NCBI GenBank assembly: GCA_007280515.1
Contig: QYPL01000003.1
Location: 23,514 to 87,513, forward strand
DNA length: 64,000 nt
Origin: Sediminibacterium sp.
GTDB taxonomy: Bacteria; Bacteroidota; Bacteroidia; Chitinophagales; Chitinophagaceae
Direction of reading: 5' to 3'
Shown piece after piece: positions 52,517 to 62,627 of the stretch (position 1 is its first letter; every line of letters begins with the position of its first letter). A program made the position numbers and the translations under genes. The notes under the pieces were generated by a model that ran no database searches, had not been told where the DNA came from, and saw only the letters and a list, made by a program, of their open reading frames with translations.

Positions 52517-54196
52517 ATGGAACTAAATAAATATTCAAAAACGATCACACTTGATCCAACACAACCAGCGGCGCAAGCCATGTTTTATGGTATTGGATTA
52601 ACCGATGCCGATTTACAAAAAGCGCAGGTAGGTGTGGTGAGTATGGGTTATGATGGTAATACATGTAATATGCATTTAAATGCATTGGCTGCCGATATTA
52701 AAAAAAGTGTTTGGGAGAACGATTTAGTGGGACTTACATTTCATACCATTGGTGTGAGTGATGGAATGAGTAATGGTACACCTGGGATGCGTTATTCATT
52801 AGTGAGTAGGGATGTAATTGCAGATAGTATTGAAACCGTTTGTGGTGCACAATATTATGATGCGCTTATTGCAGTACCAGGTTGTGATAAAAATATGCCG
52901 GGTTCTTTAATTGCCATGGGAAGATTAAACCGTCCTTCTATTATGATTTACGGAGGAACCATTGCACCAGGTCATTATAAAGGGCAGGACTTAAATATTG
53001 TATCTGCTTTTGAAGCGCTCGGACAAAAAATGGCAGGTGAATTAACAGAAGCCGATTTCAAAGGTATTATACAAAATGCATGCCCAGGTGCTGGTGCATG
53101 TGGTGGTATGTATACAGCCAATACCATGGCTTCCGCCATTGAAGCATTGGGAATGAGTTTACCTTATTCATCTTCTAATCCTGCACTCAGCGAAGAGAAA
53201 CAAAAAGAATGTGCGGATGCAGGCAAGGCCATTCGTTTATTATTAGAACGTGATATAAAACCTAAAGATATTATGACGCGCAAAGCATTTGAAAATGCAG
53301 TAGCGGTTATTATGGTATTAGGAGGAAGTACTAATGCAGTAATACATATGATTGCCATGGCGAAGAGTGTGGGCGTGTCTTTTACTCAAGACGACTTCCA
53401 AGCCATTAGTGATAAAATTCCAGTGCTTGCCGATTTTAAACCATCTGGAAAATATTTAATGCAAGACTTACATCAGTATGGTGGTGTACCTGCTGTAATG
53501 AAATATATGTTAGCACAGGGTTGGATACATGGAGACTGCTTAACAGTCACTGGAAAAACCATGGCAGAAAATTTAGCTACCGTACCAGATTTAGATTTTA
53601 CTAAACAAGATATTATTCATCCAAAAGAAAATCCTATTAAAGCAACAGGACATTTACAAATCATGTACGGTAATTTAGCAACGGGTGGAAGTGTTGCAAA
53701 AATTTCTGGAAAAGAAGGAGATGTGTTTGAAGGACCTGCCCGTGTATTTGACGGAGAGCAATCTTTAATAGAGGGTATTCATTCAGGAAAAATAAAAAAG
53801 GGTGATGTTGTAGTTATAAAAAATGTAGGACCTGTTGGTGCACCTGGTATGCCTGAAATGTTGAAACCCACCTCCGCCATTATTGGCGCGGGTTTGGGCA
53901 AGTCAGTAGCCTTAATTACCGATGGTCGTTTTAGTGGAGGCACCCATGGTTTTGTGGTAGGACATATTACGCCAGAGTCTTATAAAGGAGGACTCATTGG
54001 ACTAGTGGAAGACAATGATATCATTGAATTAAATGTACCTACTAGAAAAATGACATTGAAAGTAGATGAAGCCACTATTGCCAAAAGAAGAGCTGCCTAT
54101 GTGCAACCTGCTTTAAAAGCAACCAATGGTGTTTTATGGAAATATGCACAATTAGTAAAAGATGCAAGTGAAGGTTGTGTGACCGATCAGAGTTAA
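52517..54196 (+). CDS. ilvD: Dihydroxy-acid dehydratase
   Basis: 559-aa iron-sulfur enzyme making 2-ketoisovalerate and 2-keto-3-methylvalerate, shared by valine, leucine and isoleucine synthesis. Cluster Cys residues are in PGCDKNMPG and [19 protein letters not shown]; the C-terminal [18 protein letters not shown] is also conserved. 71 bp after leuB and 21 bp before ilvB. Confidence 0.97.
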   Translation: MELNKYSKTITLDPTQPAAQAMFYGIGLTDADLQKAQVGVVSMGYDGNTCNMHLNALAADIKKSVWENDLVGLTFHTIGVSDGMSNGTPGMRYSLVSRDVIADSIETVCGAQYYDALIAVPGCDKNMPGSLIAMGRLNRPSIMIYGGTIAPGHYKGQDLNIVSAFEALGQKMAGELTEADFKGIIQNACPGAGACGGMYTANTMASAIEALGMSLPYSSSNPALSEEKQKECADAGKAIRLLLERDIKPKDIMTRKAFENAVAVIMVLGGSTNAVIHMIAMAKSVGVSFTQDDFQAISDKIPVLADFKPSGKYLMQDLHQYGGVPAVMKYMLAQGWIHGDCLTVTGKTMAENLATVPDLDFTKQDIIHPKENPIKATGHLQIMYGNLATGGSVAKISGKEGDVFEGPARVFDGEQSLIEGIHSGKIKKGDVVVIKNVGPVGAPGMPEMLKPTSAIIGAGLGKSVALITDGRFSGGTHGFVVGHITPESYKGGLIGLVEDNDIIELNVPTRKMTLKVDEATIAKRRAAYVQPALKATNGVLWKYAQLVKDASEGCVTDQS

Positions 54197-54217
54197 AGTA
54201 AATAAATTTTTGAGACT

Positions 54218-55915
54218 ATGGCAATAAAACAATTAACAGGAGCGCAAGCAGTTTTAGAAGCTTGTATTGCAGAGGGAGCCGAAACTATATTTGGTTATCC
54301 AGGTGGCGCTATCATGCCCATTTATGATGCTCTTTATGATTACAACGACAAACTAAAACATATTTTAGTAAGACATGAGCAAGGTGGAATACATGCTGGA
54401 CAAGGTTATGCGCGTACCTCTGGAAAAGCGGGTGTCGTATTTGCTACCAGTGGCCCAGGGGCTACAAATTTAGTAACAGGCTTAGCCGATGCCATGATAG
54501 ACAGCACGCCACTTGTTTGTATTACAGGACAAGTCTATGCTCATTTATTAGGAACGGACGCTTTTCAAGAAACGGATATTATTAATATTACTATGCCAGT
54601 TACTAAATGGAATTATCAAGTTACCGATGCAACAGAAATTCCAGGTATATTAGCTAAAGCATTTTATTTAGCAAGAAGTGGAAGACCTGGTCCTGTATTA
54701 ATTGATATTACTAAGAATGCACAAATACAATCTTTCGATTATGAAGGTTATACGCCTTGTAATCATATAAGAAGTTACCGACCAAAGCCAGTCATTCGTA
54801 AAAATTTTATAGATGAAGCAGTTGCTTTAATTAATAATGCTAAAAAACCTTTAGTCATTTTTGGACAAGGGGTTATTTTAGGTAAGGCAGAAAAAGAATT
54901 TAAAAACTTTATAGAAAAATCGGGTATGCCAGCAGCCTGGACCATCTTGGGTTTGAGCGCACTTGCTACCGATCATCCACAGAATGTAGGCATGTTAGGT
55001 ATGCATGGAAATTATGGTCCGAATGTTTTAACGAATGAATGTGATGTACTTATTGCAGTGGGTATGCGTTTCGATGACCGCGTTACTGGAAGATTAGATA
55101 AATACGCGAAGCAAGCGAAAGTAATACACTTGGATATTGACCCTTCAGAAATAGATAAAAATGTAAAAGCACATGTAGGTGTATGGGGCGATTGCAAAGA
55201 TACTTTGCCACTGCTTACTTCAGGGATACAAGAAAAAGATAGATCAGAATGGTTAAAAGTTTTCGCGGATTACACGCAAAAAGAATATGACCAATGTATA
55301 AAAGAGGAATTGAATCCTAGTACGGAAGAGATGACCATGGGTGAAGTCATAAGAATAGTGAATGAAACAACGAAAGGAAATGCAGTGGTAGTAACGGATG
55401 TAGGCCAACATCAAATGGTGGCTTGTAGATACGCTAAGTTTAATGAAACAAGATCGAATGTAACATCGGGTGGACTAGGTACCATGGGATTTGCTTTGCC
55501 TGCGGCTATCGGTGCAAAGTTTGGTGCACTAGATAGAACAGTCATTGCAGTCATTGGAGATGGCGGTATACAAATGACCATTCAAGAATTAGGCACTATA
55601 ATGCAAACTGGCGTTGATGTTAAAATAATGATTTTAAACAATCAGTTCTTAGGCATGGTGCGTCAGTGGCAGCAACTATTTAACGACAAGCGTTATTCAT
55701 TCGTAGATATTCAAAGCCCCGAATATGTAATGGTAGCCAAGGCTTATGGTATTGAGGGAGCGAAAGTGGAGCACCGTAAGGACTTACAAACAGCCATTCA
55801 AACTATGCTTGCGCATAAGGGTTCTTACTTATTAGAAGTAATGGTGGGTAAAGAAAACAATGTATTTCCGATGGTACCACAGGGCTGCAGCGTATCTGAA
55901 ATCAGACTGAAATAA
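54218..55915 (+). CDS. ilvB: Acetolactate synthase large subunit
   Basis: 565-aa thiamine diphosphate enzyme that condenses pyruvate with itself or with 2-ketobutyrate. The catalytic Glu54 lies in RHEQGGIHAGQGYAR after GYPGGAIMPIYDAL; the TPP/Mg motif is VIGDGGIQMTIQELGT with the downstream Asn-Asn. The FAD-binding domain includes IAVGMRFDDRVTGR. This is the biosynthetic (regulated) type, with ilvN 63 bp downstream. Confidence 0.97.
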   Translation: MAIKQLTGAQAVLEACIAEGAETIFGYPGGAIMPIYDALYDYNDKLKHILVRHEQGGIHAGQGYARTSGKAGVVFATSGPGATNLVTGLADAMIDSTPLVCITGQVYAHLLGTDAFQETDIINITMPVTKWNYQVTDATEIPGILAKAFYLARSGRPGPVLIDITKNAQIQSFDYEGYTPCNHIRSYRPKPVIRKNFIDEAVALINNAKKPLVIFGQGVILGKAEKEFKNFIEKSGMPAAWTILGLSALATDHPQNVGMLGMHGNYGPNVLTNECDVLIAVGMRFDDRVTGRLDKYAKQAKVIHLDIDPSEIDKNVKAHVGVWGDCKDTLPLLTSGIQEKDRSEWLKVFADYTQKEYDQCIKEELNPSTEEMTMGEVIRIVNETTKGNAVVVTDVGQHQMVACRYAKFNETRSNVTSGGLGTMGFALPAAIGAKFGALDRTVIAVIGDGGIQMTIQELGTIMQTGVDVKIMILNNQFLGMVRQWQQLFNDKRYSFVDIQSPEYVMVAKAYGIEGAKVEHRKDLQTAIQTMLAHKGSYLLEVMVGKENNVFPMVPQGCSVSEIRLK

Positions 55916-55978
55916 GATTAAAGTAGAATATTTTAAAAGTAAAGTAGATATAAATAAAGAACTGACAAAAAAGAAACT

Positions 55979-56581
55979 ATGGAAATAAACACTGAAAAAG
56001 AAGAGTATACAATTACAGTGTATACCGAAAACCAAGTAGGGTTATTAAACCGTATTGCGATTATTTTTTCTAGAAGAAAAATTAATATCTCAAGCTTAAA
56101 TACATCCCCTTCTGAAATTGCGGGTATACACCGCTTTACCATTGTAGTAATGGAGTCGCGTGATGTGGTGATGAAAATTATAAGACAAATTGAAAAGCAA
56201 GTAGAAGTATTGAAAGCTTATTTTAATACCAATGATGAAATTGTTTGGCAGGAGCTTGCATTATATAAAGTATTGTCTGAAGAAATTACCGAGAAAGTAA
56301 AAGTAGAAAGATTATTAAGAGAATACGGTGCACGAGCGGTAGCCATTAGAAAAGACTTTATCGTATTTGAAACAACAGGACATAGAGAAGAGACCAATAA
56401 ACTGATGAAGGCCTTGGAGCCTTATGGTTTAGTGGAATTCGTGCGTAGCGCAAGAGTGGCTATTATAAAGGAAAGTAGCGGCTTTCACGAAAAGTTAAAA
56501 GACTTTGAAGAAAAGCAACCTAGTGAAGAAGTGATAGAAAATGAATACTTAGGTAAAAGAGAAGCGGTATTTACGATGTAA
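55979..56581 (+). CDS. ilvN: Acetolactate synthase small (regulatory) subunit
   Basis: 200-aa subunit that mediates valine feedback control. The N-terminal ACT domain is clear: YTITVYTENQVGLLNRIA, FSRRKINISSLN. The C-terminal half (RLLREYGARAVAIRKDFIVF, GHREETNKLMKAL) is the conserved ALS_SS domain. It is longer than E. coli IlvN (96) and resembles IlvH in size plus a polar tail. A 138-bp spacer containing only four G residues follows. Confidence 0.93.
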   Translation: MEINTEKEEYTITVYTENQVGLLNRIAIIFSRRKINISSLNTSPSEIAGIHRFTIVVMESRDVVMKIIRQIEKQVEVLKAYFNTNDEIVWQELALYKVLSEEITEKVKVERLLREYGARAVAIRKDFIVFETTGHREETNKLMKALEPYGLVEFVRSARVAIIKESSGFHEKLKDFEEKQPSEEVIENEYLGKREAVFTM

Positions 56582-56719
56582 AACTTTATCAACAAATCTT
56601 CAATATAAAACCTACATAAAGTATAATAAAAAAAGTATATAAAATAAACATCAAATAAAAATAAGTAACAGAAATATTTAAATAAATTAATCAAACAAAA
56701 AATCTAAACAAATATTAAA

Positions 56720-57775
56720 ATGGCAAAGTTAAATTTCGGTGGAACAGAAGAGAATGTAGTCACTCGTGAAGAGTTTCCATTAGTAAAAGCACAGGAAGTA
56801 TTAAAAAATGAAACCATCGCTGTCATTGGCTATGGTGTTCAAGGTCCTGGACAAGCATTGAACCAAAAAGAAAATGGTATTAATGTTATAATTGGTCAAA
56901 GAAAAAATTCAAAAAGTTGGGATAAAGCAATTGCCGATGGTTTTGTACCAGGCACTAGCTTATTTGAAATAGAAGAAGCCCTAGAAAAAGGAACTATTAT
57001 ATGTTATTTATTAAGTGATGCTGCACAAATAGCCATGTGGCCAACCGTTAAAAAACATTTAACTCAAGGCAAGGCCTTGTATTTCTCTCATGGCTTTGGT
57101 ATTACATTCAACGAGCAAACTGGTATTATACCTCCAGCCGATGTGGATGTATTCTTAGTAGCCCCTAAAGGTTCTGGAACTTCTTTAAGAAGAATGTTCT
57201 TGCAAGGCCGTGGCTTAAATTCTAGTTATGCCATCTTCCAAGACGCTACAGGAAAGGCTTGGGACAGGGTAATTGCCCTTGGTATTGCCATTGGATCTGG
57301 CTATTTATTCGAGACTAACTTTAAAAAAGAAGTTTTTTCTGATTTAACTGGGGAAAGAGGCACATTAATGGGCGCAATTCAAGGTATATTTGCAGCCCAA
57401 TATGAAGTATTGCGTAAAAACGGACATAGCCCTTCTGAGTCATTCAATGAAACAGTGGAAGAATTAACACAATCATTAATGCCACTTGTTGCAGAAAACG
57501 GAATGGATTGGATGTATGCCAATTGTTCAACCACTGCACAAAGAGGTGCTTTGGATTGGTGGAAAAAATTCCGTGATGCAACTATGCCAGTTTTTATAGA
57601 CTTATATAATAGCGTTGCATCAGGAAAAGAATCGGCTCGCTCTATTGACTTAAATAGTAAAGCAGATTACCGTGAGAAATTAGAAGTAGAGTTAGCTGAA
57701 TTACACAATAGTGAAATGTGGCAAGCGGGAAAAACTGTAAGAAGTTTAAGACCAGAGAATCAACCAGGTAAGTAG
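56720..57775 (+). CDS. ilvC: Ketol-acid reductoisomerase
   Basis: 351-aa NADPH-type reductoisomerase. Rossmann motif IAVIGYGVQGPGQALNQK and cofactor loop IGQRKNSKSWDKA (Arg and Ser residues typical of NADPH use), HGFGITF, VAPKGSGTSLRR, and the metal-binding knotted domain with SDLTGERGTLMGA and WMYANCSTTAQRGALDW. Slightly longer than class I enzymes (about 330-340), within the range for Bacteroidota as I recall. Next gene ilvA is 33 bp downstream. Confidence 0.94.
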   Translation: MAKLNFGGTEENVVTREEFPLVKAQEVLKNETIAVIGYGVQGPGQALNQKENGINVIIGQRKNSKSWDKAIADGFVPGTSLFEIEEALEKGTIICYLLSDAAQIAMWPTVKKHLTQGKALYFSHGFGITFNEQTGIIPPADVDVFLVAPKGSGTSLRRMFLQGRGLNSSYAIFQDATGKAWDRVIALGIAIGSGYLFETNFKKEVFSDLTGERGTLMGAIQGIFAAQYEVLRKNGHSPSESFNETVEELTQSLMPLVAENGMDWMYANCSTTAQRGALDWWKKFRDATMPVFIDLYNSVASGKESARSIDLNSKADYREKLEVELAELHNSEMWQAGKTVRSLRPENQPGK

Positions 57776-57807
57776 TTCAAAAGAATTATTTAGGATAAAA
57801 TAGAAAA

Positions 57808-59091
57808 ATGATTAGCATGAGTGAAGCAAAGAAAATAAATAAACCTACACTTAATATCGAGGCGGCAGTCAAAAGATTGAAGCCGGTGGTAACACATACC
57901 CCGCTTCAGTTCAATGCAAATTTGTCTTGTAAGTATGGATGTAATGTTTATTTTAAAAGAGAAGACTTACAAATTGTACGATCTTATAAATTAAGAGGCG
58001 CGTATAATATGATGAGTCAACTCTCTAAAGACTTGCTAGCAAAGGGTGTTGTCTGTGCTAGTGCTGGTAATCATGCACAAGGCTTTGCTTATAGTTGTAA
58101 AAAACTAGGCGTCTGCGGTGTTGTATTCATGCCTATTCCTTCACCACAACAAAAAGTAAATCAAACAAAAATGTTTGGCGAAGATTTTGTAGAAGTGATT
58201 TTAGTGGGCGATACTTTTGACGATACAGCAGTGGCCGCGAAAGCTTATACTTTAGAACATGGAATGACATTCATACCTCCCTTTGATCATGTTTCTATTA
58301 TTGAAGGACAAGCCACAGTGGGCGTAGAAATTTTAGATGACATTAAAACATTTACCCATGAGCCTATTGATTATTTATTTGTACCCGTGGGTGGTGGAGG
58401 ATTAAGCGCGGGCGTAGGAACTTATTTTAAAGAGCATTCACCTAGTACAAAAATTATAGGATTAGAACCAGAAGGTGCACCTAGTATGTTCTGGGCTTTA
58501 AAATCGGGAGAGCCTGTTGAATTAGAAAATATAGATAAGTTTGTCGATGGGGCTTCAGTAAAAAGAGTAGGTGATGTCACTTTCTCTTTTTGTAAAGATG
58601 CTCTAGACGATATGCATTTAGTGCCAGAAGGAAAAATTTGTACCACTATTTTACAAATGTATAATGAAGAAGCCATTGTGGTAGAACCTGCAGGAGCTAT
58701 GTCTGTGGCGGCTTTGGACCATTACGCTGACCAAATAAAAGGCAAGACCATAGTATGCATTGTAAGCGGAGGCAATAATGATATTGCGCGCATGCAAGAA
58801 ATTAAAGAACGCTCTTTAACCTTTGAAGGATTAAAGCATTATTTTTTAATTCGCTTTGCACAAAGACCAGGTTCTCTAAAAGAGTTTGTTAATAAAGTAC
58901 TAGGCCCTTATGATGATATTACAAGGTTTGAATTTATACAAAAACATAATAAGGAAGCAGGTCCAGCCTTAATAGGTTTAGAATTAAGAACCAAGGCCGA
59001 TCATACTACCCTTATTGAGAATATGAAGAAGTATCATATTAATTATGATGAAATAAATAAAGACGATAATATTTACGGCTATTTAATATAG
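57808..59091 (+). CDS. ilvA: Threonine ammonia-lyase (biosynthetic)
   Basis: 427-aa PLP enzyme making 2-ketobutyrate from threonine, entry to isoleucine synthesis. The PLP Lys lies in VRSYKLRGAYNMM after FKREDLQ; SAGNHAQGFAY and VSGGNND bind the cofactor. The C-terminal roughly 85 residues (HYFLIRFAQRPGSLKEFV) form one ACT-like regulatory domain, whereas E. coli IlvA has two. Start may be ATG 57808 or the in-frame ATG three codons later. Its substrate is the end product of the thrABC genes immediately downstream. Confidence 0.95.
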   Translation: MISMSEAKKINKPTLNIEAAVKRLKPVVTHTPLQFNANLSCKYGCNVYFKREDLQIVRSYKLRGAYNMMSQLSKDLLAKGVVCASAGNHAQGFAYSCKKLGVCGVVFMPIPSPQQKVNQTKMFGEDFVEVILVGDTFDDTAVAAKAYTLEHGMTFIPPFDHVSIIEGQATVGVEILDDIKTFTHEPIDYLFVPVGGGGLSAGVGTYFKEHSPSTKIIGLEPEGAPSMFWALKSGEPVELENIDKFVDGASVKRVGDVTFSFCKDALDDMHLVPEGKICTTILQMYNEEAIVVEPAGAMSVAALDHYADQIKGKTIVCIVSGGNNDIARMQEIKERSLTFEGLKHYFLIRFAQRPGSLKEFVNKVLGPYDDITRFEFIQKHNKEAGPALIGLELRTKADHTTLIENMKKYHINYDEINKDDNIYGYLI

Positions 59092-59107
59092 AAAAATAAA
59101 TTGGGTT

Positions 59108-61573
59108 ATGCAGGTTTTAAAGTTTGGAGGCAGTTCAGTAGGTAGTGCAGAGGTAATCAATCAAATGTTGGCTATTGTAAGTTCACGTATTCAAAAAGAA
59201 AAAACCATTGTAGTGGTTTCTGCAATGAGTGGTGTGACGGATCAATTAATTATGTTAGCGCAAACAGCTGCACAAGGCAATGAGGCTTATAAAACCATTA
59301 TTCAAAATATTGAACAAAAGCATTTAGATACAGTACGTGCTTTACTTCCTATACAACAACAAAGTGGCACTTTAAGCTTGGTGAAGCAGCTTATCAATGA
59401 ATTAGAAACGAATTGTGAAGGTTTATTTATGCTGAAGGAATTATCTATGCGTATGCAGGATAAAATTATTAGCTACGGTGAAATATTATCTAGTAAAATT
59501 ATTTCGGCTAGTTTTGAGTCAAAGGGTATTAAACAACAGTGGATTGATTCTAGAGATTTAATCAAAACTAATTCTAATTATTTTAATGCAATTGTCGATA
59601 AGCCTTTGACCTATAGTACTATTACTAGTTATTTTGCAGCCCCTGAAAATGCATTTGATTTATATATTACAGCAGGCTTTCTAGCCTCAGATGGGGAGGG
59701 CAATACCACAACTCTTGGTAGAGGTGGTTCCGATTATACAGGCGCAATTTACGCAGTAGCCACAGAGGCAAAGGCTTTAGAAATATGGACCGATGTAAGC
59801 GGCATGATGACAGCCGATCCGCGTATGGTTCAAAACGCCAAAGAAATACCTGAAATTTCTTATCAAGAAGCCATGGAGTTATCACATTTCGGTGCGAAGG
59901 TTATTTATCCTCCTACCATACAGCCGGTGATGCAAAAAAACATACCCGTATGGATAAAAAATACTTTTGATCCTAATCATGCAGGTACTATTATCAAAAA
60001 TGAATCGCCTGCCGATAAAAGTTTTATCAGAGGCATTTCAAGTATAAAAGATATTTGCTTATTAAGCTTGGAGGGAAGTGGTATGGTGGGTATTCCAGGT
60101 TTTTCTAAAAGATTATTTGATGCACTTGCTAAAAAGCAAATCAATATTATATTAATCACACAAAGTTCTTCGGAGCATTCTATTTGTGTGGGTGTGAATA
60201 TGCAAGATGCACATTTGGCCAAGATAGCCGTAGACGCTGAGTTTGAACAAGAAATAAATACACAGAAGGTTGAGCCTTTAATTATAGAAAAAGACGTTTC
60301 TATTTTAGCGCTTGTGGGTGAGCAAATGAAAAGCCATCCTGGTGTAAGTGGAAAAATGTTTGGGGTACTTGGAAGAAATGGTATTAATGTAAGAGCCATT
60401 GCACAAGGTTCTTCTGAGAAAAATATTTCAGCAGTGATTGCTACTGGGGATGTACGCAAGGCCATTAACGTACTTCATGAAGAATTTTTTGAAACCTCTT
60501 ATAAGCAGGTGAATATATATGTAGCGGGTGCAGGTAATGTAGGCGGCAAATTAATTGACCAAATTAAAAAGCAAGTACCTTATTTACAAGCAACACTACG
60601 TTTGCAAATAAATATTGTGGGTATTGCCAATAGTAAAAAGCAATTAATTAATGCAGAAGGTATTGATTTAACCAATTGGCGCGAACAATTAGCTGCAGCA
60701 CCTGCAGGAGATATTACTCAATATGTAAATACTATACTTGAAAATAATTTACGCAATAGTGTATTTGTAGATGTAACAGCGCATCAAACTGTATCGGATG
60801 TGTATATGCAATTATTAGGCAAGGCAGTTTCGGTGGTGGCTTGTAATAAAATTGCTTGCTCTTCTCCTTATGAGCATTATGCGAAGTTAAAATCACTCGC
60901 TAGAGAATTCAATGCAGCCTTCTTATTTGAAACCAATGTGGGAGCGAGTTTGCCCATTATTGGCACTTTAAACGATTTAATAAGAAGCGGAGATAATATT
61001 AACAGAATTGAAGCGGTCTTATCAGGCACTTTAAATTATGTGTTTAATAATTACGACGGTACTATACCTTTTTCAAAAGTAGTTCGACAAGCGCAGACAG
61101 AAGGGTATACCGAACCCGATCCAAGATTAGATTTAGGTGGCACCGATGTAATGCGTAAAATAATGATACTAGCCAGAGAAGCTGGACATAAAATAGAGAT
61201 GACCGATATTACTAATGAAAGTTTTTTACCTGCTAGTTGTTTCAATGGTTCTGTAGAAGATTTTTATGTAGAGATGGAAAAACAAGAAGCACATTTCAAA
61301 AAAATATTTGGATCGGCTGCTGCTAAAAATTGCAAGTTAAAATTTGTAGCTAGTTTCAATATTGCAGAAGATGGAAAAGGAACAGCAAAAGTAGGATTAC
61401 AACATATTGAACCAAGTTCAGACTTTTATCATTTATATGGTAAGGATAATTTAGTTTTATTTTATTCAATGCGTTATCCAGAACTACCATTAGTGGTAAA
61501 GGGTGCAGGCGCGGGCGCCGATGTAACAGCGTCGGGTGTATTTGCAGATATCATAAGAGCTGCAAGAGTTTAA
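59108..61573 (+). CDS. thrA: Bifunctional aspartokinase/homoserine dehydrogenase I
   Basis: 821-aa fusion. The N-terminal aspartokinase has KFGGSSVGSAEV and the GRGGSDYTGA and WTDVSGMMTADPR blocks; two ACT domains follow (about residues 310-455). The C-terminal homoserine dehydrogenase starts near residue 465 with the Rossmann segment VAGAGNVGGKL and contains VACNKIACSSPYEHY, GTLNYVFN and the ARE(A)GHKIEM region. It catalyses the first and third steps from aspartate; asd for the middle step is not in the window. The ACT domains imply threonine feedback. Confidence 0.96.
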   Translation: MQVLKFGGSSVGSAEVINQMLAIVSSRIQKEKTIVVVSAMSGVTDQLIMLAQTAAQGNEAYKTIIQNIEQKHLDTVRALLPIQQQSGTLSLVKQLINELETNCEGLFMLKELSMRMQDKIISYGEILSSKIISASFESKGIKQQWIDSRDLIKTNSNYFNAIVDKPLTYSTITSYFAAPENAFDLYITAGFLASDGEGNTTTLGRGGSDYTGAIYAVATEAKALEIWTDVSGMMTADPRMVQNAKEIPEISYQEAMELSHFGAKVIYPPTIQPVMQKNIPVWIKNTFDPNHAGTIIKNESPADKSFIRGISSIKDICLLSLEGSGMVGIPGFSKRLFDALAKKQINIILITQSSSEHSICVGVNMQDAHLAKIAVDAEFEQEINTQKVEPLIIEKDVSILALVGEQMKSHPGVSGKMFGVLGRNGINVRAIAQGSSEKNISAVIATGDVRKAINVLHEEFFETSYKQVNIYVAGAGNVGGKLIDQIKKQVPYLQATLRLQINIVGIANSKKQLINAEGIDLTNWREQLAAAPAGDITQYVNTILENNLRNSVFVDVTAHQTVSDVYMQLLGKAVSVVACNKIACSSPYEHYAKLKSLAREFNAAFLFETNVGASLPIIGTLNDLIRSGDNINRIEAVLSGTLNYVFNNYDGTIPFSKVVRQAQTEGYTEPDPRLDLGGTDVMRKIMILAREAGHKIEMTDITNESFLPASCFNGSVEDFYVEMEKQEAHFKKIFGSAAAKNCKLKFVASFNIAEDGKGTAKVGLQHIEPSSDFYHLYGKDNLVLFYSMRYPELPLVVKGAGAGADVTASGVFADIIRAARV

Positions 61574-61601
61574 AAAGTATTCTTCTAAATAGATATAGAA
61601 A

Positions 61602-62570
61602 ATGTTTTCAGAAAATCAATGGATAAAAATAAAAGCCCCTGCAACTGTAGCGAATATGGTATGCGGTTTTGATATTTTAGGCTTTGCTGTGAATAGTCCA
61701 TATGATGAAATGGAAATGAGGTGGATGAGTCGCGCTGTAAACGAACCAAGCATTACTATAATTAATATTGACAATTACAAGTTACCTACCGACCCTGAAA
61801 AAAATGTGGCAGGTGCGGCCTTAATAGCTTTTTTAGAAGAGTATGAAGAAAAGCATAATAATAGTAGCAGTTCTAAAATAAAATTCGAAGTAAAAATTAA
61901 TAAGCTTATCAAACCCGGTAGTGGTGTGGGTTCTAGCGCTGCTAGTGCTGCGGGTGCCGTGGTGGGTGCTAATTATTTAGTAGGTAATATTTTCTCTAAA
62001 GATGATTTAGTGCGTTTTGCTATGAATGGTGAAAAACTAGCATCGGGTGTAAAGCATGCCGATAATATTGCTCCTTGTATTTTTGGAGGAGTTACCTTGG
62101 TGAGATCTATTTTTCCTTTAGAAATTATTGCACTGCCTTCTCCTACTTTGCATGTAACTATTGTGCATCCTCAAATTGAAGTAAGAACTTCGGATGCCAG
62201 AAGTATATTAAGACAACAAGTACTTTTAAAAGACGCCATAAAGCAGTGGGGTAATATAGCAGGACTAGTTGCAGGTTTAATGAAATCAGATTATGATTTA
62301 ATAGGTCGTTCTCTAGAAGATGTTATTATTGAACCGGTTCGTTCTATATTAATACCTGGTTTTGATGCTTTAAAACTAGCATGTAAACAAGCAGGGGCTT
62401 TAGGCGGTGGTATTTCAGGATCAGGCCCATCTATATTTATGTTAAGTAAAACCAAAGAAATAGCCATAGCTGTTGAAAAAGAAATGAAGCAATTGTATGA
62501 TGGCATTGGACTTCCGCATCATACTTATGTAACAAGTATTAACCAAACCGGTGTTGAGATAATCGCATAG
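61602..62570 (+). CDS. thrB: Homoserine kinase
   Basis: 322-aa GHMP-family kinase phosphorylating homoserine. N-terminal KAPATVANMVCGFDILGFAV, ATP loop KPGSGVGSSAASAAGA, and C-terminal GGGISGSGPSIFML match ThrB. Length is normal. 28 bp after thrA and followed by thrC after 57 bp. Confidence 0.96.
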   Translation: MFSENQWIKIKAPATVANMVCGFDILGFAVNSPYDEMEMRWMSRAVNEPSITIINIDNYKLPTDPEKNVAGAALIAFLEEYEEKHNNSSSSKIKFEVKINKLIKPGSGVGSSAASAAGAVVGANYLVGNIFSKDDLVRFAMNGEKLASGVKHADNIAPCIFGGVTLVRSIFPLEIIALPSPTLHVTIVHPQIEVRTSDARSILRQQVLLKDAIKQWGNIAGLVAGLMKSDYDLIGRSLEDVIIEPVRSILIPGFDALKLACKQAGALGGGISGSGPSIFMLSKTKEIAIAVEKEMKQLYDGIGLPHHTYVTSINQTGVEIIA

Positions 62571-62627
62571 GTTAAAACTTATTGTGATAAAATTATAAAT
62601 AAGGTCTAAGTAAACATAAATTTTCGA

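Noticed and set aside
59977..60465. 162-codon antisense frame within thrA
   Set aside because: Shadow of a well-conserved gene; no start context or family resemblance.
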